Source of the DNA: Candidatus Paralachnospira sangeri
GTDB taxonomy: Bacteria > Bacillota > Clostridia > Lachnospirales > Lachnospiraceae
Length of the DNA stretch: 64,000 nucleotides
Direction: 5' to 3'
Assembly: GCA_904397815.1 (NCBI GenBank)
Contig: CAJFOT010000024.1
Coordinates: 1-64,000 of the forward strand
In this document: in pieces, positions 29,810-39,458 of the stretch
Numbering within the stretch: the first letter of the stretch is position 1
How the letters are laid out: every line of letters starts with the position of its first letter
Made by a program: the position numbers and the translations under genes
The notes under the pieces: model-generated
The model's input: only the letters and a program-made list of their open reading frames with translations
Database searches by the model: none
Told to the model about the DNA's origin: nothing

Positions 29810-30352
29810 ATGCCTGTACCTGAAAATCACAAAGAGATTATTGAAAGTTTTATCCTGAATTTTCCTGTCTGTGAATATCGTTTTCTGGAGCGGAGCGAGC
29901 TGATTTTCTCTCCCCACGTGCGCACGATCTGCCAGACAGACTGTAAGCGCTATGGCCATTCCTGGGCCTGTCCTCCGGTGATCGGCACCATCGAGGAATG
30001 TATCGAACGCTGTCAGAAATATGAGCACGCTTTTTTATTCTCTACTGTTACAGATGTAGCCGACTCCTTCGATATGGACGGCTGCCTGGATGCGCGCCGG
30101 GATCACGAAGAGGTTTCCTGGCAGATCACCCAGGAGTTTAAAAAACATTTTCCGGATGTCCTGACCCTGACCACCGGCTGCATGATCTGCGATGAATGCG
30201 CCTATCCTGACGCGCCCTGCCGCCATCCCGACAAGCGGTTTGCCACCATCGAAAGCCACGGTATCCTGATTATGCAGATGGCTGCCATGCAGGAAATGAA
30301 CTATGACTGCGGCTGCAATATCGTTACTTATTTCAGCCTGATTCTCTACTGA
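29810..30352 (+). CDS. DUF2284-type predicted metal-binding protein
   Basis: Cys-rich: CQTDCKRYGHSWACPPVIG, TTGCMICDECAYPDAPCRHPDKR; start chosen at MPVPEN. Confidence 0.75.
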   Translation: MPVPENHKEIIESFILNFPVCEYRFLERSELIFSPHVRTICQTDCKRYGHSWACPPVIGTIEECIERCQKYEHAFLFSTVTDVADSFDMDGCLDARRDHEEVSWQITQEFKKHFPDVLTLTTGCMICDECAYPDAPCRHPDKRFATIESHGILIMQMAAMQEMNYDCGCNIVTYFSLILY

Positions 30353-32826
30353 CAGGCAGGCGGCTCCTCCTGCGAATGTGCCGGCGGCTCCGGGCTGCCG
30401 GCGCCGCTGTTCCAGAACTGCTCCAGCAGCGGTTTTACATGGCTGATTCTCACCGGGTATATCTGTTCCCACTCTCTGGGAAAGAGCACCCGGTTTTCTT
30501 CTTCCCCAAAACGGTCGTCCAAAAGGAGGATCACTCCTCTGTCCTGATCTGTGCGGATCACCCTGCCCGCCGCCTGGAGCACCTTATTCATCCCCGGAAA
30601 GCGGTAAGCGTAATCAAAGCCGTTCTTTCCCGCCGCGTCATAATACTGCCGGATGATCTCTCGTTCCGTACTGATCTGGGGCAGCCCGGTTCCCACCACG
30701 GCGGCGCCGATCAGGGCTTCCCCCTTCAGATCAATCCCCTCTGAAAAAATTCCGCCCATCACGCAGAATCCCACGATGGTCTCTCCGGCCGGCTCCCGGA
30801 AATATTCCAGAAATGCCTCTCTGGCCTCCTCATTCATATTTCCGTTCTGAGCAATAATCCGGATGCCAGACTCCGCGTCATCCTCCCCGCAGGCCGCCAC
30901 ATGGCTCATAAACTGATAGGACGGAAAAAACACCAGGTAATTTCCCTTTCTGGCGCCGGCCATTGCCCGGATATACTGCCATACCCGCTGATAAGACTGG
31001 TGTCCTCTTTGGGAATAACGGCTGCTCACATCCCTGGCCGCACAGATCAGCCGATGATCCGCAGGAAAGGGAGAACGGGCATATACGGCATATTCCTCCT
31101 GATTTCCTGTAAGCAGTTCTTTATAATAGTTCACAGGCAGCATAGTGGCGGAAAAGAAAATCGCGCTGATTCCCTTGGACAGGCGCCCCTCCAGATTGGA
31201 AGCAGGATTGACGCACAGCAGCTTTACCATAAAACGTCCGTCTGCCCGGTGGGCTGTGTAAATCCGATAATGGTCGTCTGCCAGTTCCCAGATATTCAGG
31301 AAGGTTCTCAGTTTGAAATAAAATTCCAGCAGCTCCGGCTCTGCGTCTCCCATATCCTCCATACATTTTTCCAGTTCCCCGTAAGCGCTGAGAAAAGGCA
31401 TGGACAGCTGGTTGATCTGATCCACCACAGCCCAGTCGTCACACTCCCGCTTCAGCTGCAGCATCAGCTGATTGCACCGGTTCAGCAGACGGCCAAGCCG
31501 GGGATACCGGTCTTTTACCAGCTTCCGGGCTTCCAGAAAGTCTTCCTTATCAATGGATGCGCTGTACATCTCCCTGGCTCTGTCTGCCAGGTTATGGGCC
31601 TCATCCACCAGAAACAGATAATCCCCGGAGACCCCTTCCCCGAAGAAGCGGCGCAGGCAGGCATCAGGATCAAAAACATAATTATAATCACAGATCACCA
31701 TATCCACCCACTCCGACACATCCAGAGACAGCTCGAAGGGACAGACACTGTACTGCTCACTGTAATCCAGGATCTTCTGCCGGGTAACAAAGGATTCGTG
31801 ATGAATCAGATTGTATACCGCTTCATTGACCCGGTCAAAATGCCCTTTTGCCCTGGGGCATGCGTCCGGATTACATGCTGTCTGCTCCAGAGGGCAGATT
31901 TTTTCTTTGGCCGTCAGCGTTACAGAAGAAAACAGCAGGCCGTTCCGGCGGAGAATATTCAGCCCTTCCTCCGCAGCTGTCCGGGTAATGGTCTTCGCTG
32001 TCAGGTAAAAGATCGGCCCCGCCAGTCCTTCCCCCACTGCCTTGATCGATGGAAACAGCACCGACAGGGTCTTTCCGATTCCGGTGGCTGCCTGGATCAG
32101 CAGATTCCGCCGGCGCTGAATGCAGCGGTACACAGATACAGCCAGCTCCCGCTGCCCCTCCCGGTATGGATAAGGAAATTCCAGTCCTTTGATCGACCGG
32201 TCCCGCAATTCCCTGTGCCCGGTCTGAAAGACCGCCCACTTCTCATATGCCTGCGCCAGTTCTTGAAACCAGTTTTCCAGTTCCCCCATGGAGAACTCCA
32301 GACGGAAATACTTTTTCTCTTCTGTTTCCAGGTTCACATATGTCATCTGGACGCCCATCTTTTCACAGTCGTGCTGCTGTCCGTAGATCCAGGCATAGCA
32401 CATCGCCTGGGCCTGATGGACATAAAACGGAGCCTCCATCCGGGACACATCCCGGTACATCCCCTTAATCTCATCAATCCACCAGCAGCCGTCATTTTGA
32501 AAGATTCCATCGGCCCGCCCTTCCAGCCGGAGGACTGCGCAGGACATCTCTGTCTCCCATTTCAGCGAAACCTCCGCCTGATATCCGCCGCCCATGCTCC
32601 GCTGAATCTTCCGGTGAATCCGGGCGCCCTCAGCCATCGCTTCCTGTTCTGCCTTTCTGCGGCGGCTGTCTATATCCCCTGACCGGAATATAAATTCCAC
32701 CAGATTCCTCACCGACATGCGGATCACCTGTTTTTCCAGCTCCTGTTCCATACCAGCCTCCATATCAGCCTGTTTCCTTTCTTCCTGACAGCTCCGGCAA
32801 AGTCCTGTCCGGCGGCAGGCTTTCAA
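30346..32826 (-). CDS. Rad3/DinG-type DNA helicase with N-terminal PD-(D/E)XK nuclease-like domain
   Basis: Walker A LLIQAATGIGKTLSVLFPSI, DEAH (YLFLVDEAHNLADRAREM), Cys cluster C-x6-C..C, N-terminal WIDEIKGM..HQAQAMCYAW. Confidence 0.85.
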   Translation of the reverse strand: MKACRRTGLCRSCQEERKQADMEAGMEQELEKQVIRMSVRNLVEFIFRSGDIDSRRRKAEQEAMAEGARIHRKIQRSMGGGYQAEVSLKWETEMSCAVLRLEGRADGIFQNDGCWWIDEIKGMYRDVSRMEAPFYVHQAQAMCYAWIYGQQHDCEKMGVQMTYVNLETEEKKYFRLEFSMGELENWFQELAQAYEKWAVFQTGHRELRDRSIKGLEFPYPYREGQRELAVSVYRCIQRRRNLLIQAATGIGKTLSVLFPSIKAVGEGLAGPIFYLTAKTITRTAAEEGLNILRRNGLLFSSVTLTAKEKICPLEQTACNPDACPRAKGHFDRVNEAVYNLIHHESFVTRQKILDYSEQYSVCPFELSLDVSEWVDMVICDYNYVFDPDACLRRFFGEGVSGDYLFLVDEAHNLADRAREMYSASIDKEDFLEARKLVKDRYPRLGRLLNRCNQLMLQLKRECDDWAVVDQINQLSMPFLSAYGELEKCMEDMGDAEPELLEFYFKLRTFLNIWELADDHYRIYTAHRADGRFMVKLLCVNPASNLEGRLSKGISAIFFSATMLPVNYYKELLTGNQEEYAVYARSPFPADHRLICAARDVSSRYSQRGHQSYQRVWQYIRAMAGARKGNYLVFFPSYQFMSHVAACGEDDAESGIRIIAQNGNMNEEAREAFLEYFREPAGETIVGFCVMGGIFSEGIDLKGEALIGAAVVGTGLPQISTEREIIRQYYDAAGKNGFDYAYRFPGMNKVLQAAGRVIRTDQDRGVILLLDDRFGEEENRVLFPREWEQIYPVRISHVKPLLEQFWNSGAGSPEPPAHSQEEPPACQ

Positions 32827-32833
32827 GATAATA

Positions 32834-32879
32834 AAAAAGCCGCAGTACAGATTCAGCTCTCCATACTGCGGCCTCTCTT
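32834..32879 (-). terminator. Hairpin between HPr-like gene and helicase
   Basis: aaaaagccgcagtacagattcagctctccatactgcggcctctctttt. Confidence 0.75.
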
Positions 32880-32929
32880 TTCTTTGTGCGGTCCCTCGCT
32901 GTCACCTTTCTGCATGTCTCTCACGCGGA

Positions 32930-33169
32930 TTACGCTGCTCCGCTGAGCCTGGCATGCTGATCCAGAAAACTCTCCAGCTCCGGCGTGCTGCCTGCATAGT
33001 CTACAGTCAGCTCCTGGGTTAAATCCAGGCTGAGCACTCCCAGAATCGACTTGGCGTCGATAATCGTCCTGTTATAATACACGTCGATATCAAAATCACA
33101 CTGATTCGCCACTGTGACAAACTTCTTTGCGTCTTCGACATCTTTTAACATGATATGCTTTCTGTTCAT
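32930..33169 (-). CDS. HPr-like domain protein lacking the canonical active-site histidine
   Basis: VYYNRTIIDAKSILGVLSLDLTQELTVDYAG matches HPr Ser-46 region; N-terminal 'GLHARPA' segment absent (FVTVANQCDFDIDV). Confidence 0.7.
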   Translation of the reverse strand: MNRKHIMLKDVEDAKKFVTVANQCDFDIDVYYNRTIIDAKSILGVLSLDLTQELTVDYAGSTPELESFLDQHARLSGAA

Positions 33170-33373
33170 AATAATTTCCTCTCTGATTCAATCATTTTCA
33201 TAAATCATTACTAAACTACTATGCTCCCCTTATTAACATACCATCGCTGTGGCTGAGTGTGAATATAACACAATTTGCCATCGGTGTCAAATGAATTTTC
33301 TTCGATCAATCTTTGATTTTTTTGTGAACAAAAGAGACTGCGGGCCTGCATCCATGTATGGGCAGCCGCCGGT

Positions 33374-34372
33374 TCAGCCGATTCTTCCCTCTTTAATATA
33401 CTGCGCCAGTTCCTTCGCAAAATAGGTCAGGTAAACGCCGCACCCTGCCCGGAAGGCGCCGACCGCCATTTCACAGATGATCCGGTCCTCTTCGATCCAG
33501 CCCATTTTTGCCGCAGCCTTCACCATCGCATACTCGCCGCTGACGCTGTAGGCAGCCACAGGCACATCGACAGTGTCCGCCACCTCCCGGATGACATCCA
33601 GGTATGCCATCGCCGGCTTCACCATAATAATATCCGCACCCTCGTCAATGTCCAGAAGCGCCTCTTTAATGCCTTCCTTCCGGTTATGGAAATCCATCTG
33701 ATAAGATTTCCGGTCGCCGAAAGAGGGTGCTGAACCTGCTGCCTCCCGGAAGGGACCATAGAATGCCGACGCGTATTTCACAGCATAGGACATGATAGGC
33801 GTCTCCACGTATCCATTCTCATCCAGCAGCTGACGGATGCCCAGCACCCGGCCGTCCATCATGTCGGAAGGCGCTACCATATCAGCGCCGGCCTGCACAT
33901 GGGAGAGAGCTGTTTTCGCCAGCAGATCTACCGTCGGGTCATTGTCCACATAGTCGCCCTTCAGCAGGCCGCAATGGCCATGAGATGTATACTCACACAG
34001 ACATACATCCGTAATGTAATATAAATCGGGGAACTGCCGCTTCGCCTCCCGCAGCGCTCTCTGCACAATGCCGTCCTCTGCGTACGCCTGGCTGCCGCAC
34101 TCATCCTTATGAGCCGGAATACCGAAAAGCATCACATTGGACACCCCTGCCTGAACCAGTTTTTCCAGTGCGTAAGGCATTCTGTCCACACTGTAGCGGT
34201 ATTGCCCTTCCATGGAGGGAATTTCTTCTTCGATTCCTTCCCCGTCAATGACAAACATGGGGTAAATTAATGAAGAAGCGCTTACTCTGGTCTCCCTTAC
34301 CATTTTTCTGAGGGTCTCTGTTTTTCTGAGCCGTCTGGGCCTGATTACCATATCCATGATCAAAACCTCCAT
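33374..34372 (-). CDS. hemB: Delta-aminolevulinic acid dehydratase (porphobilinogen synthase)
   Basis: RPRRLRKTETLRKMVRETRVSASSLIYPMFVIDGEG; CLCEYTSHGHCG; ADIIMVKPAMAYLDVIREV. Confidence 0.96.
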   Translation of the reverse strand: MEVLIMDMVIRPRRLRKTETLRKMVRETRVSASSLIYPMFVIDGEGIEEEIPSMEGQYRYSVDRMPYALEKLVQAGVSNVMLFGIPAHKDECGSQAYAEDGIVQRALREAKRQFPDLYYITDVCLCEYTSHGHCGLLKGDYVDNDPTVDLLAKTALSHVQAGADMVAPSDMMDGRVLGIRQLLDENGYVETPIMSYAVKYASAFYGPFREAAGSAPSFGDRKSYQMDFHNRKEGIKEALLDIDEGADIIMVKPAMAYLDVIREVADTVDVPVAAYSVSGEYAMVKAAAKMGWIEEDRIICEMAVGAFRAGCGVYLTYFAKELAQYIKEGRIG

Positions 34373-34415
34373 TTATTTTCATTTCCATTACAGAATACAC
34401 GTGCAGTATGAATAC

Positions 34416-35948
34416 TTATTCCTGTATATCCCCGGCCTGCTGTCTCTGGCTGCGGCACAATTCCTCCACCTTCTCGATCACCGAATCAATGGTAGCTTTT
34501 TCTGCCATCCATGTATGCATGCCATAGCTGTCTGCCGCCGCCTTCGTCTGCTTTCCGATGCAGACCGCATTTACCAGGCTGTAGTCCATCCCCTTTGTTG
34601 CCTCCGCAAAGCCTCTGACCGTAGACGCGCTGGTGAATACCGCATAATCGATATTCCCTTTCTCGAACTCCTGCCGCTCCTGAATCAGATGGGATGTCTC
34701 ATATAAAGTGTCATAAATCGGCACATCAGTAATTTCCACATCCAGGCCCCGGAAAGCGTCCACAACCTCCTGATTGCCCATGGCCGCCCTGGGGATCAGA
34801 ATCTTCTCGCCCCCGGCACACCGGGCAGCCACCGCCTGGCCCAGAGCCTGGCCATCGAAGATCTCCGGCATACAATCGGCAAACAGACCTCTCTCCTCCA
34901 GAGCCTTTTTCGTGCCCTGGCCGATAACGCCGATTTTCACGCCGTACAGCTTCCGGATGTCAGTCTGATATTCTTTCATCCTGTCAAAAAATACCTGTAC
35001 CCCCACCTGGCTGGTGAAGAGAATCCACTGATACTGATCCAGCTTTTCCACACATGCCTCCAAAGCCGGATTATCCTGAATCGCCTCAGTGCGGATGGCC
35101 GGAAGTTCGATCACCTCTGCCCCCTTCTGGCGCAGCTTCTTCGTCATGGAAGAGGCCAGTGTCCGGGGTCTGGTTACCAGCACGCAGCAGCCGAACAGAG
35201 GCAGCTTCTCATACCACCAGAACTGCTCCGCCAGCTGGCAGACCTTTCCCACCACAATAATTGCGGGGGTCTGGATCTTCGCCCGGTCCGAGGCTTCCTT
35301 CAGCGTGCCGACCGTCGCCACCACCCGTCTCTGTCTGGCTGTGGTGCCCTTCTGCAGCACTGCCGCCGGCATATCCGGGTCCATACCGCCTCTGATCAGC
35401 CCCTCACAGATATCTGCCATAGCCGTGATGCCCATGAGAAATACCAGCGTTCCCTTCGTCCGTACCAGGGCCTCAAAATCAATGTCATATTCCTTTCCTT
35501 TTCGCTTGTGACCGGTAATAATGTGAAGAGAAGATGTAAAATCCCGGTGGGTCACCGGAATGCCGTTATAGGCAGGCACAGAAATAGGAGACGTCACCCC
35601 CGGCACCACCTCATAGGGAATCCCGTGTTCCACCAGAAGTTCCAGCTCCTCGCCTCCTCTGCCAAACATAAAGGGATCGCCGCCCTTCAGGCGGACCACC
35701 CGGCGGCCTGCCCGGGCCTCCTCCAGCAGTACCTGGTTGATCTGTTCCTGAGGCATGGTATGATTTCCCGCCCGTTTGCCCACATCGATCAGCTTCGCCT
35801 CCGGCGGAACCATAGCCAGCACCCCGTGGCCTACCAGCGCGTCATAAACCACAACCTCTGCCTGGCTTAAAACTTCTTTTCCCTTTAACGTAAACAGACC
35901 GGCATCTGAGGGCCCTGCCCCCACCAGCCATACTTTTCCTGTATTCAT
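34416..35948 (-). CDS. Uroporphyrinogen-III C-methyltransferase / uroporphyrinogen-III synthase fusion
   Basis: N-term SUMT: KVWLVGAGPSDAGLFTLKG, VVRLKGGDPFMFGRGGEE; C-term HemD domain. Confidence 0.94.
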   Translation of the reverse strand: MNTGKVWLVGAGPSDAGLFTLKGKEVLSQAEVVVYDALVGHGVLAMVPPEAKLIDVGKRAGNHTMPQEQINQVLLEEARAGRRVVRLKGGDPFMFGRGGEELELLVEHGIPYEVVPGVTSPISVPAYNGIPVTHRDFTSSLHIITGHKRKGKEYDIDFEALVRTKGTLVFLMGITAMADICEGLIRGGMDPDMPAAVLQKGTTARQRRVVATVGTLKEASDRAKIQTPAIIVVGKVCQLAEQFWWYEKLPLFGCCVLVTRPRTLASSMTKKLRQKGAEVIELPAIRTEAIQDNPALEACVEKLDQYQWILFTSQVGVQVFFDRMKEYQTDIRKLYGVKIGVIGQGTKKALEERGLFADCMPEIFDGQALGQAVAARCAGGEKILIPRAAMGNQEVVDAFRGLDVEITDVPIYDTLYETSHLIQERQEFEKGNIDYAVFTSASTVRGFAEATKGMDYSLVNAVCIGKQTKAAADSYGMHTWMAEKATIDSVIEKVEELCRSQRQQAGDIQE

Positions 35949-36850
35949 TCTGTTCTTCCTCCCGCCTGATATTCTGCCCGCAGTCTCCGGGCCAGCTCTG
36001 CTCCCAGCTTTTCCGCCTCCTCTTCCGAGGCCGACGCCCGGGCTTCTCCCTTCAGCCAGCCCCGGCTCTCCTCGTCAAAATACAGGCCGGACAGACGGAT
36101 CTCCCCGTCCTCTACCTCTGCGTGAGCTGCAACCGGGGAGCTGCAGCCGCCGTTCAGTTCTCTGACAAAAGCGCGCTCGCTGAGGGCGCACAGCGTTCCC
36201 TCCTGATCCCGGAAAGTATCCAGATAGCTGTAATCCTCGCCGGCCCGTCCCTGGACCGCCAGGATGCCCTGGCCTGCTGCCGGAATCATCTCTTCCGGCG
36301 TGAAATACCGGCAGATCCGGCCCTCCAGGCCCAGCCGCTTCAGCCCTGCAGCCGCCAGAATCAGAGCGCTGTACTCGCCGGAATCCAGCTTCTTCAGCCT
36401 GGTCAGCACATTTCCTCTGACTCCCTTAAACTGAGCCTGCGGATACAGTTTCTGGAACTGGATCATCCGGCGAAGGCTGGAACAGCCCACCGGCTTCTCA
36501 AAATCAATCTCAGCCGCGCCCTCCGGAAGAACCAGCACATCCCTGGGATCCTCCCTCTTTGAAAACGCCACAATCGGCAGCGCTTCCGGCACCTCCATCG
36601 GCATATCCTTCAGGCTATGTACAGACAGATCGCTTCTCCTGTCCATCAGGGCCCGATCCAGTTCCTTCACAAACAGCCCCTTGCCTCCCACCTGGTCCAG
36701 ACTTCTGTCCAGGATAATATCCCCGGTGGTCTTCATCGTCAGCAGCTCAAGCTCAAGCTCCGGATGATGGGCCCGAATGTGATCCATTACCATCTCCGAC
36801 TGAATCACCGCCAGCCTGCTCTCCCGGCTTCCAATACAAATCTTGTTCAT
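35945..36850 (-). CDS. hemC: Hydroxymethylbilane synthase
   Basis: IGSRESRLAVIQSEMV, HSLKDMPME, ELNGGCSSPVAAHAEV. Confidence 0.96.
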   Translation of the reverse strand: MNKICIGSRESRLAVIQSEMVMDHIRAHHPELELELLTMKTTGDIILDRSLDQVGGKGLFVKELDRALMDRRSDLSVHSLKDMPMEVPEALPIVAFSKREDPRDVLVLPEGAAEIDFEKPVGCSSLRRMIQFQKLYPQAQFKGVRGNVLTRLKKLDSGEYSALILAAAGLKRLGLEGRICRYFTPEEMIPAAGQGILAVQGRAGEDYSYLDTFRDQEGTLCALSERAFVRELNGGCSSPVAAHAEVEDGEIRLSGLYFDEESRGWLKGEARASASEEEAEKLGAELARRLRAEYQAGGRTE

Positions 36851-37035
36851 CTCTATCTTCCTTTAATACAATATTTCTCTGCAGTCATATTGCCTTTCCC
36901 TTTTTCCATACTATCATAGCACAAACCAGGGTAAAAGAATAGAATATTTTTTGCCCATGCGCATGCCATGCCGGCTGAAAACTGTCAAAGCTGTATTTGA
37001 CATTATGACCAAATAGTGATAAAATTTTAGATAAA

Positions 37036-37165
37036 TTATCAAGTGGAACCGCAGCGGTGGGAATCGGGCGAAAATCCCGAACGGTCACGCCACTGTGAAG
37101 AGGCATCCGGCATACTGCCGGGCTTTCAGTCAGAAAACCCGCCGGCTCCGCAGGAGATACACCTA
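37036..37165 (+). promoter_or_regulatory. Cobalamin riboswitch upstream of cbiK
   Basis: GGGAATCGGGCGAAAATCCCGAACGGTCACGCCACTGTGA core followed by B12-box-like sequence AGTCAGAAAACCCGCC. Confidence 0.88.
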
Positions 37166-37289
37166 GTTACGAAGGATGACGAAGTGTAGAAACGGAATCT
37201 CGGTTCCCGCTCAGGCTCATCCGGTAAGAAACTGGAAGAGCTTTTTATTATGCGGGAAAGAATTTTTTATGTTCAGGAGGAGGGCCGCC

Positions 37290-38084
37290 ATGTCAGACGG
37301 TGCACGCAAGAAAGCCATACTGGCCGTAAGTTTTGGGACAAGTGTAAATGAAACCAGAGAAAAAACCATTGATATTATTGAGGACAGCTTTCGAAAAGCC
37401 TACCCGGATTATACAGTCTACCGGGCATGGACCAGCAAAATGATTATTAAAAAAATTTTAAAAAGAGACGGCATCAGAATTCCTACCGTCACTGAGGCGA
37501 TGGAGCAGATGATCGCTGACGGCGTTCAGGAAGTGATCGTTCAGCCGACTCATATCATTAACGGCATTGAGAATGACCTGATGAAAGAAGATGTTCTGGC
37601 GTTTCAGGATCAGGTTGAGGTAATCCGCTTTGGAGACCCCCTTCTGACCACCACACAGGACAATGTGGATTCCATCAATGCCCTGCTGCAGGATTTCCAC
37701 GATGTACCCGAAGATGAGGTCCTGGTCTTTATGGGACACGGCACCACCCATTATGCCAATTCTGTATATGCAGCCCTGGACTATACCTTTAAGGACATGG
37801 GCCATAAAAATGTATTTCTCGGTACTGTGGAAGCCTATCCCAGCATGGAATCCCTGATGAAGCAGGTGAAGGCTTATCGCCCCAGAAAAGTGCATCTGGC
37901 GCCTTTCATGGTGGTAGCCGGGGATCACGCCATGAACGATATGGCAGGAGATGACCCCGAATCCTGGAGACATCAGTTCGAACAGGCCGGCTTCCCTGTG
38001 GAATGTCATCTGAAAGGTCTGGGCGAATATGCAGGCATCCGAAATATTTATCTGGAGCATGTAAAAGCAGCAATCGATCGCTGA
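37290..38084 (+). CDS. cbiK: Sirohydrochlorin cobaltochelatase
   Basis: KKAILAVSFGTSVNETREKTIDIIEDSFRKAYPDYTVYRAWTSKMI; GHGTTHYANSVYAALDY. Confidence 0.93.
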   Translation: MSDGARKKAILAVSFGTSVNETREKTIDIIEDSFRKAYPDYTVYRAWTSKMIIKKILKRDGIRIPTVTEAMEQMIADGVQEVIVQPTHIINGIENDLMKEDVLAFQDQVEVIRFGDPLLTTTQDNVDSINALLQDFHDVPEDEVLVFMGHGTTHYANSVYAALDYTFKDMGHKNVFLGTVEAYPSMESLMKQVKAYRPRKVHLAPFMVVAGDHAMNDMAGDDPESWRHQFEQAGFPVECHLKGLGEYAGIRNIYLEHVKAAIDR

Positions 38085-38153
38085 AATCCGGTTACTGCCA
38101 GCTAAAGCCTGTCTTTAACAATACTGTTAAAGCAAGAACAGATTTTGACTTTT

Positions 38154-38195
38154 CAGGACGGCTGCACTGATTACGGTATCAGGCCAGCCGTCCTG
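38154..38195 (+). terminator. Terminator after cbiK
   Basis: caggacggctgcactgattacggtatcaggccagccgtcctg followed by ttttattttt. Confidence 0.88.
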
Positions 38196-38278
38196 TTTTA
38201 TTTTTCATCTGCTCACTCCGGCAGTAGCGCGCCCGGCTGCACAGCTGAAAATGCCGGGAACATGCTGAAAATCAGCCG

Positions 38279-39103
38279 TCAGTGTATCATCGTCAGAATC
38301 ATATAAAAAAATCCCAGCGACATCAGATAACCAGGCATCGGCCCCGCCGGCGCGAATTGCCGCCGTTTTCCGGTTCCATACAGAAAGGCAATAAGAATAG
38401 CCCCGCTCAGCAGCCGCCACAGAAGGGAATCCTGACCGCCCATCGGAGGGCTGACCGCCAGCAGGCCCGCCAGTAAAATCCCCTCGCTGATCCTTTCACC
38501 TTTTCTAACTGCCGGCCCGGACGGATTCCACGTCAGGCTCAACGCCAGCCCTCCGAAAACCAGCCCCGCGGCCGCCGAGCGAAATACCGGGGAGAAAACA
38601 GGCCAGTCTGATGCCAGCTTCAGTCCCAGCATCTGCCCGCCGGCCATAAATTCCCGCACCATTCCCATGAGAATCATCAACACCCACAGAACAGCCGATT
38701 CTGTCAGAAGCCGGCTGTAATTACGCCCCTGACGGCTGTACAGCATACCACAGCCGCACAAAAGACCAGTAAACGCTGCGGTCAGTGAAAATACCAACTC
38801 AGTCATACCGCCCCGGAGTCCGGCAGCGCTGTCTGCCAGCCGGAACACACACCAGGACAGAGACACTGTCCCGATCAGGACAGAGCTGTCCCGGCTCCAC
38901 ACCGGAACATGACGGCCCAGCAGATTTTTCATCAGGAAGGCAAATACCGTCAGCCAGATTACCAGAATTCCTGATAAAATACCAGTTCTGGCATCAGCTG
39001 TCAGCAGCACCAGCGCCATCAGAAAACCAGCCGCCGGATACCCCGGCACCCCTGCCACCATCTTTTCACCCATTTTCTTCCTCATTTCCTCCGTCTGTTT
39101 CAT
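38279..39103 (-). CDS. RnfE/RnfA-like membrane subunit (divergent)
   Basis: Polytopic; ..RLLTESAVLWVLMILMGMVREFMAGGQMLGLKL resembles the RnfE C-terminal region; operonic with RnfC/D fusion. Confidence 0.55.
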   Translation of the reverse strand: MKQTEEMRKKMGEKMVAGVPGYPAAGFLMALVLLTADARTGILSGILVIWLTVFAFLMKNLLGRHVPVWSRDSSVLIGTVSLSWCVFRLADSAAGLRGGMTELVFSLTAAFTGLLCGCGMLYSRQGRNYSRLLTESAVLWVLMILMGMVREFMAGGQMLGLKLASDWPVFSPVFRSAAAGLVFGGLALSLTWNPSGPAVRKGERISEGILLAGLLAVSPPMGGQDSLLWRLLSGAILIAFLYGTGKRRQFAPAGPMPGYLMSLGFFYMILTMIH

Positions 39104-39458
39104 TCAGCTGATATTCACAGGCTCTGCTGATACCGCTGGTCACCGCACTGCCGGAAACGGTGATCGTCACCGTATTCAGAAAGCCGTCGCTGTAGGCATC
39201 TTCAGACGCCTGATAGACGCCGTCCCACAGGCCTGACCAGTCCGGTTCCATCTGGCTGTCTGAGTAGTTTCGAACCGCCTTTCTGATATCCTCATAGCCC
39301 TCCACTGACATTTCCTCCTGCCGGCCATCTGTACCGGAGGACCCGGTCTCCTCCGCTGTCCTGCCTCCGGTCAGCGCCGCCGATCCCCAGATCAGGCCGA
39401 AGGCCAGCACCGTCACTGCTGCCAGGGCGATGATCCCTTTGAAATCTTTTTTATTCAT
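39066..39458 (-). CDS. RnfG-like small membrane-anchored protein with altered flavinylation motif
   Basis: MNKKDFKGIIALAAVTVLAFGLIWG TM; VSGSAVTSGISRA near C terminus; ATGA overlap with upstream RnfC/D gene. Confidence 0.55.
   Translation of the reverse strand: MNKKDFKGIIALAAVTVLAFGLIWGSAALTGGRTAEETGSSGTDGRQEEMSVEGYEDIRKAVRNYSDSQMEPDWSGLWDGVYQASEDAYSDGFLNTVTITVSGSAVTSGISRACEYQLNETDGGNEEENG

Noticed and set aside
30901-32682. 593-aa plus-strand ORF
   Set aside because: Fully antisense to the well-supported Rad3/DinG-type helicase; His/Pro/Gln/Arg-rich shadow translation without recognisable domains.
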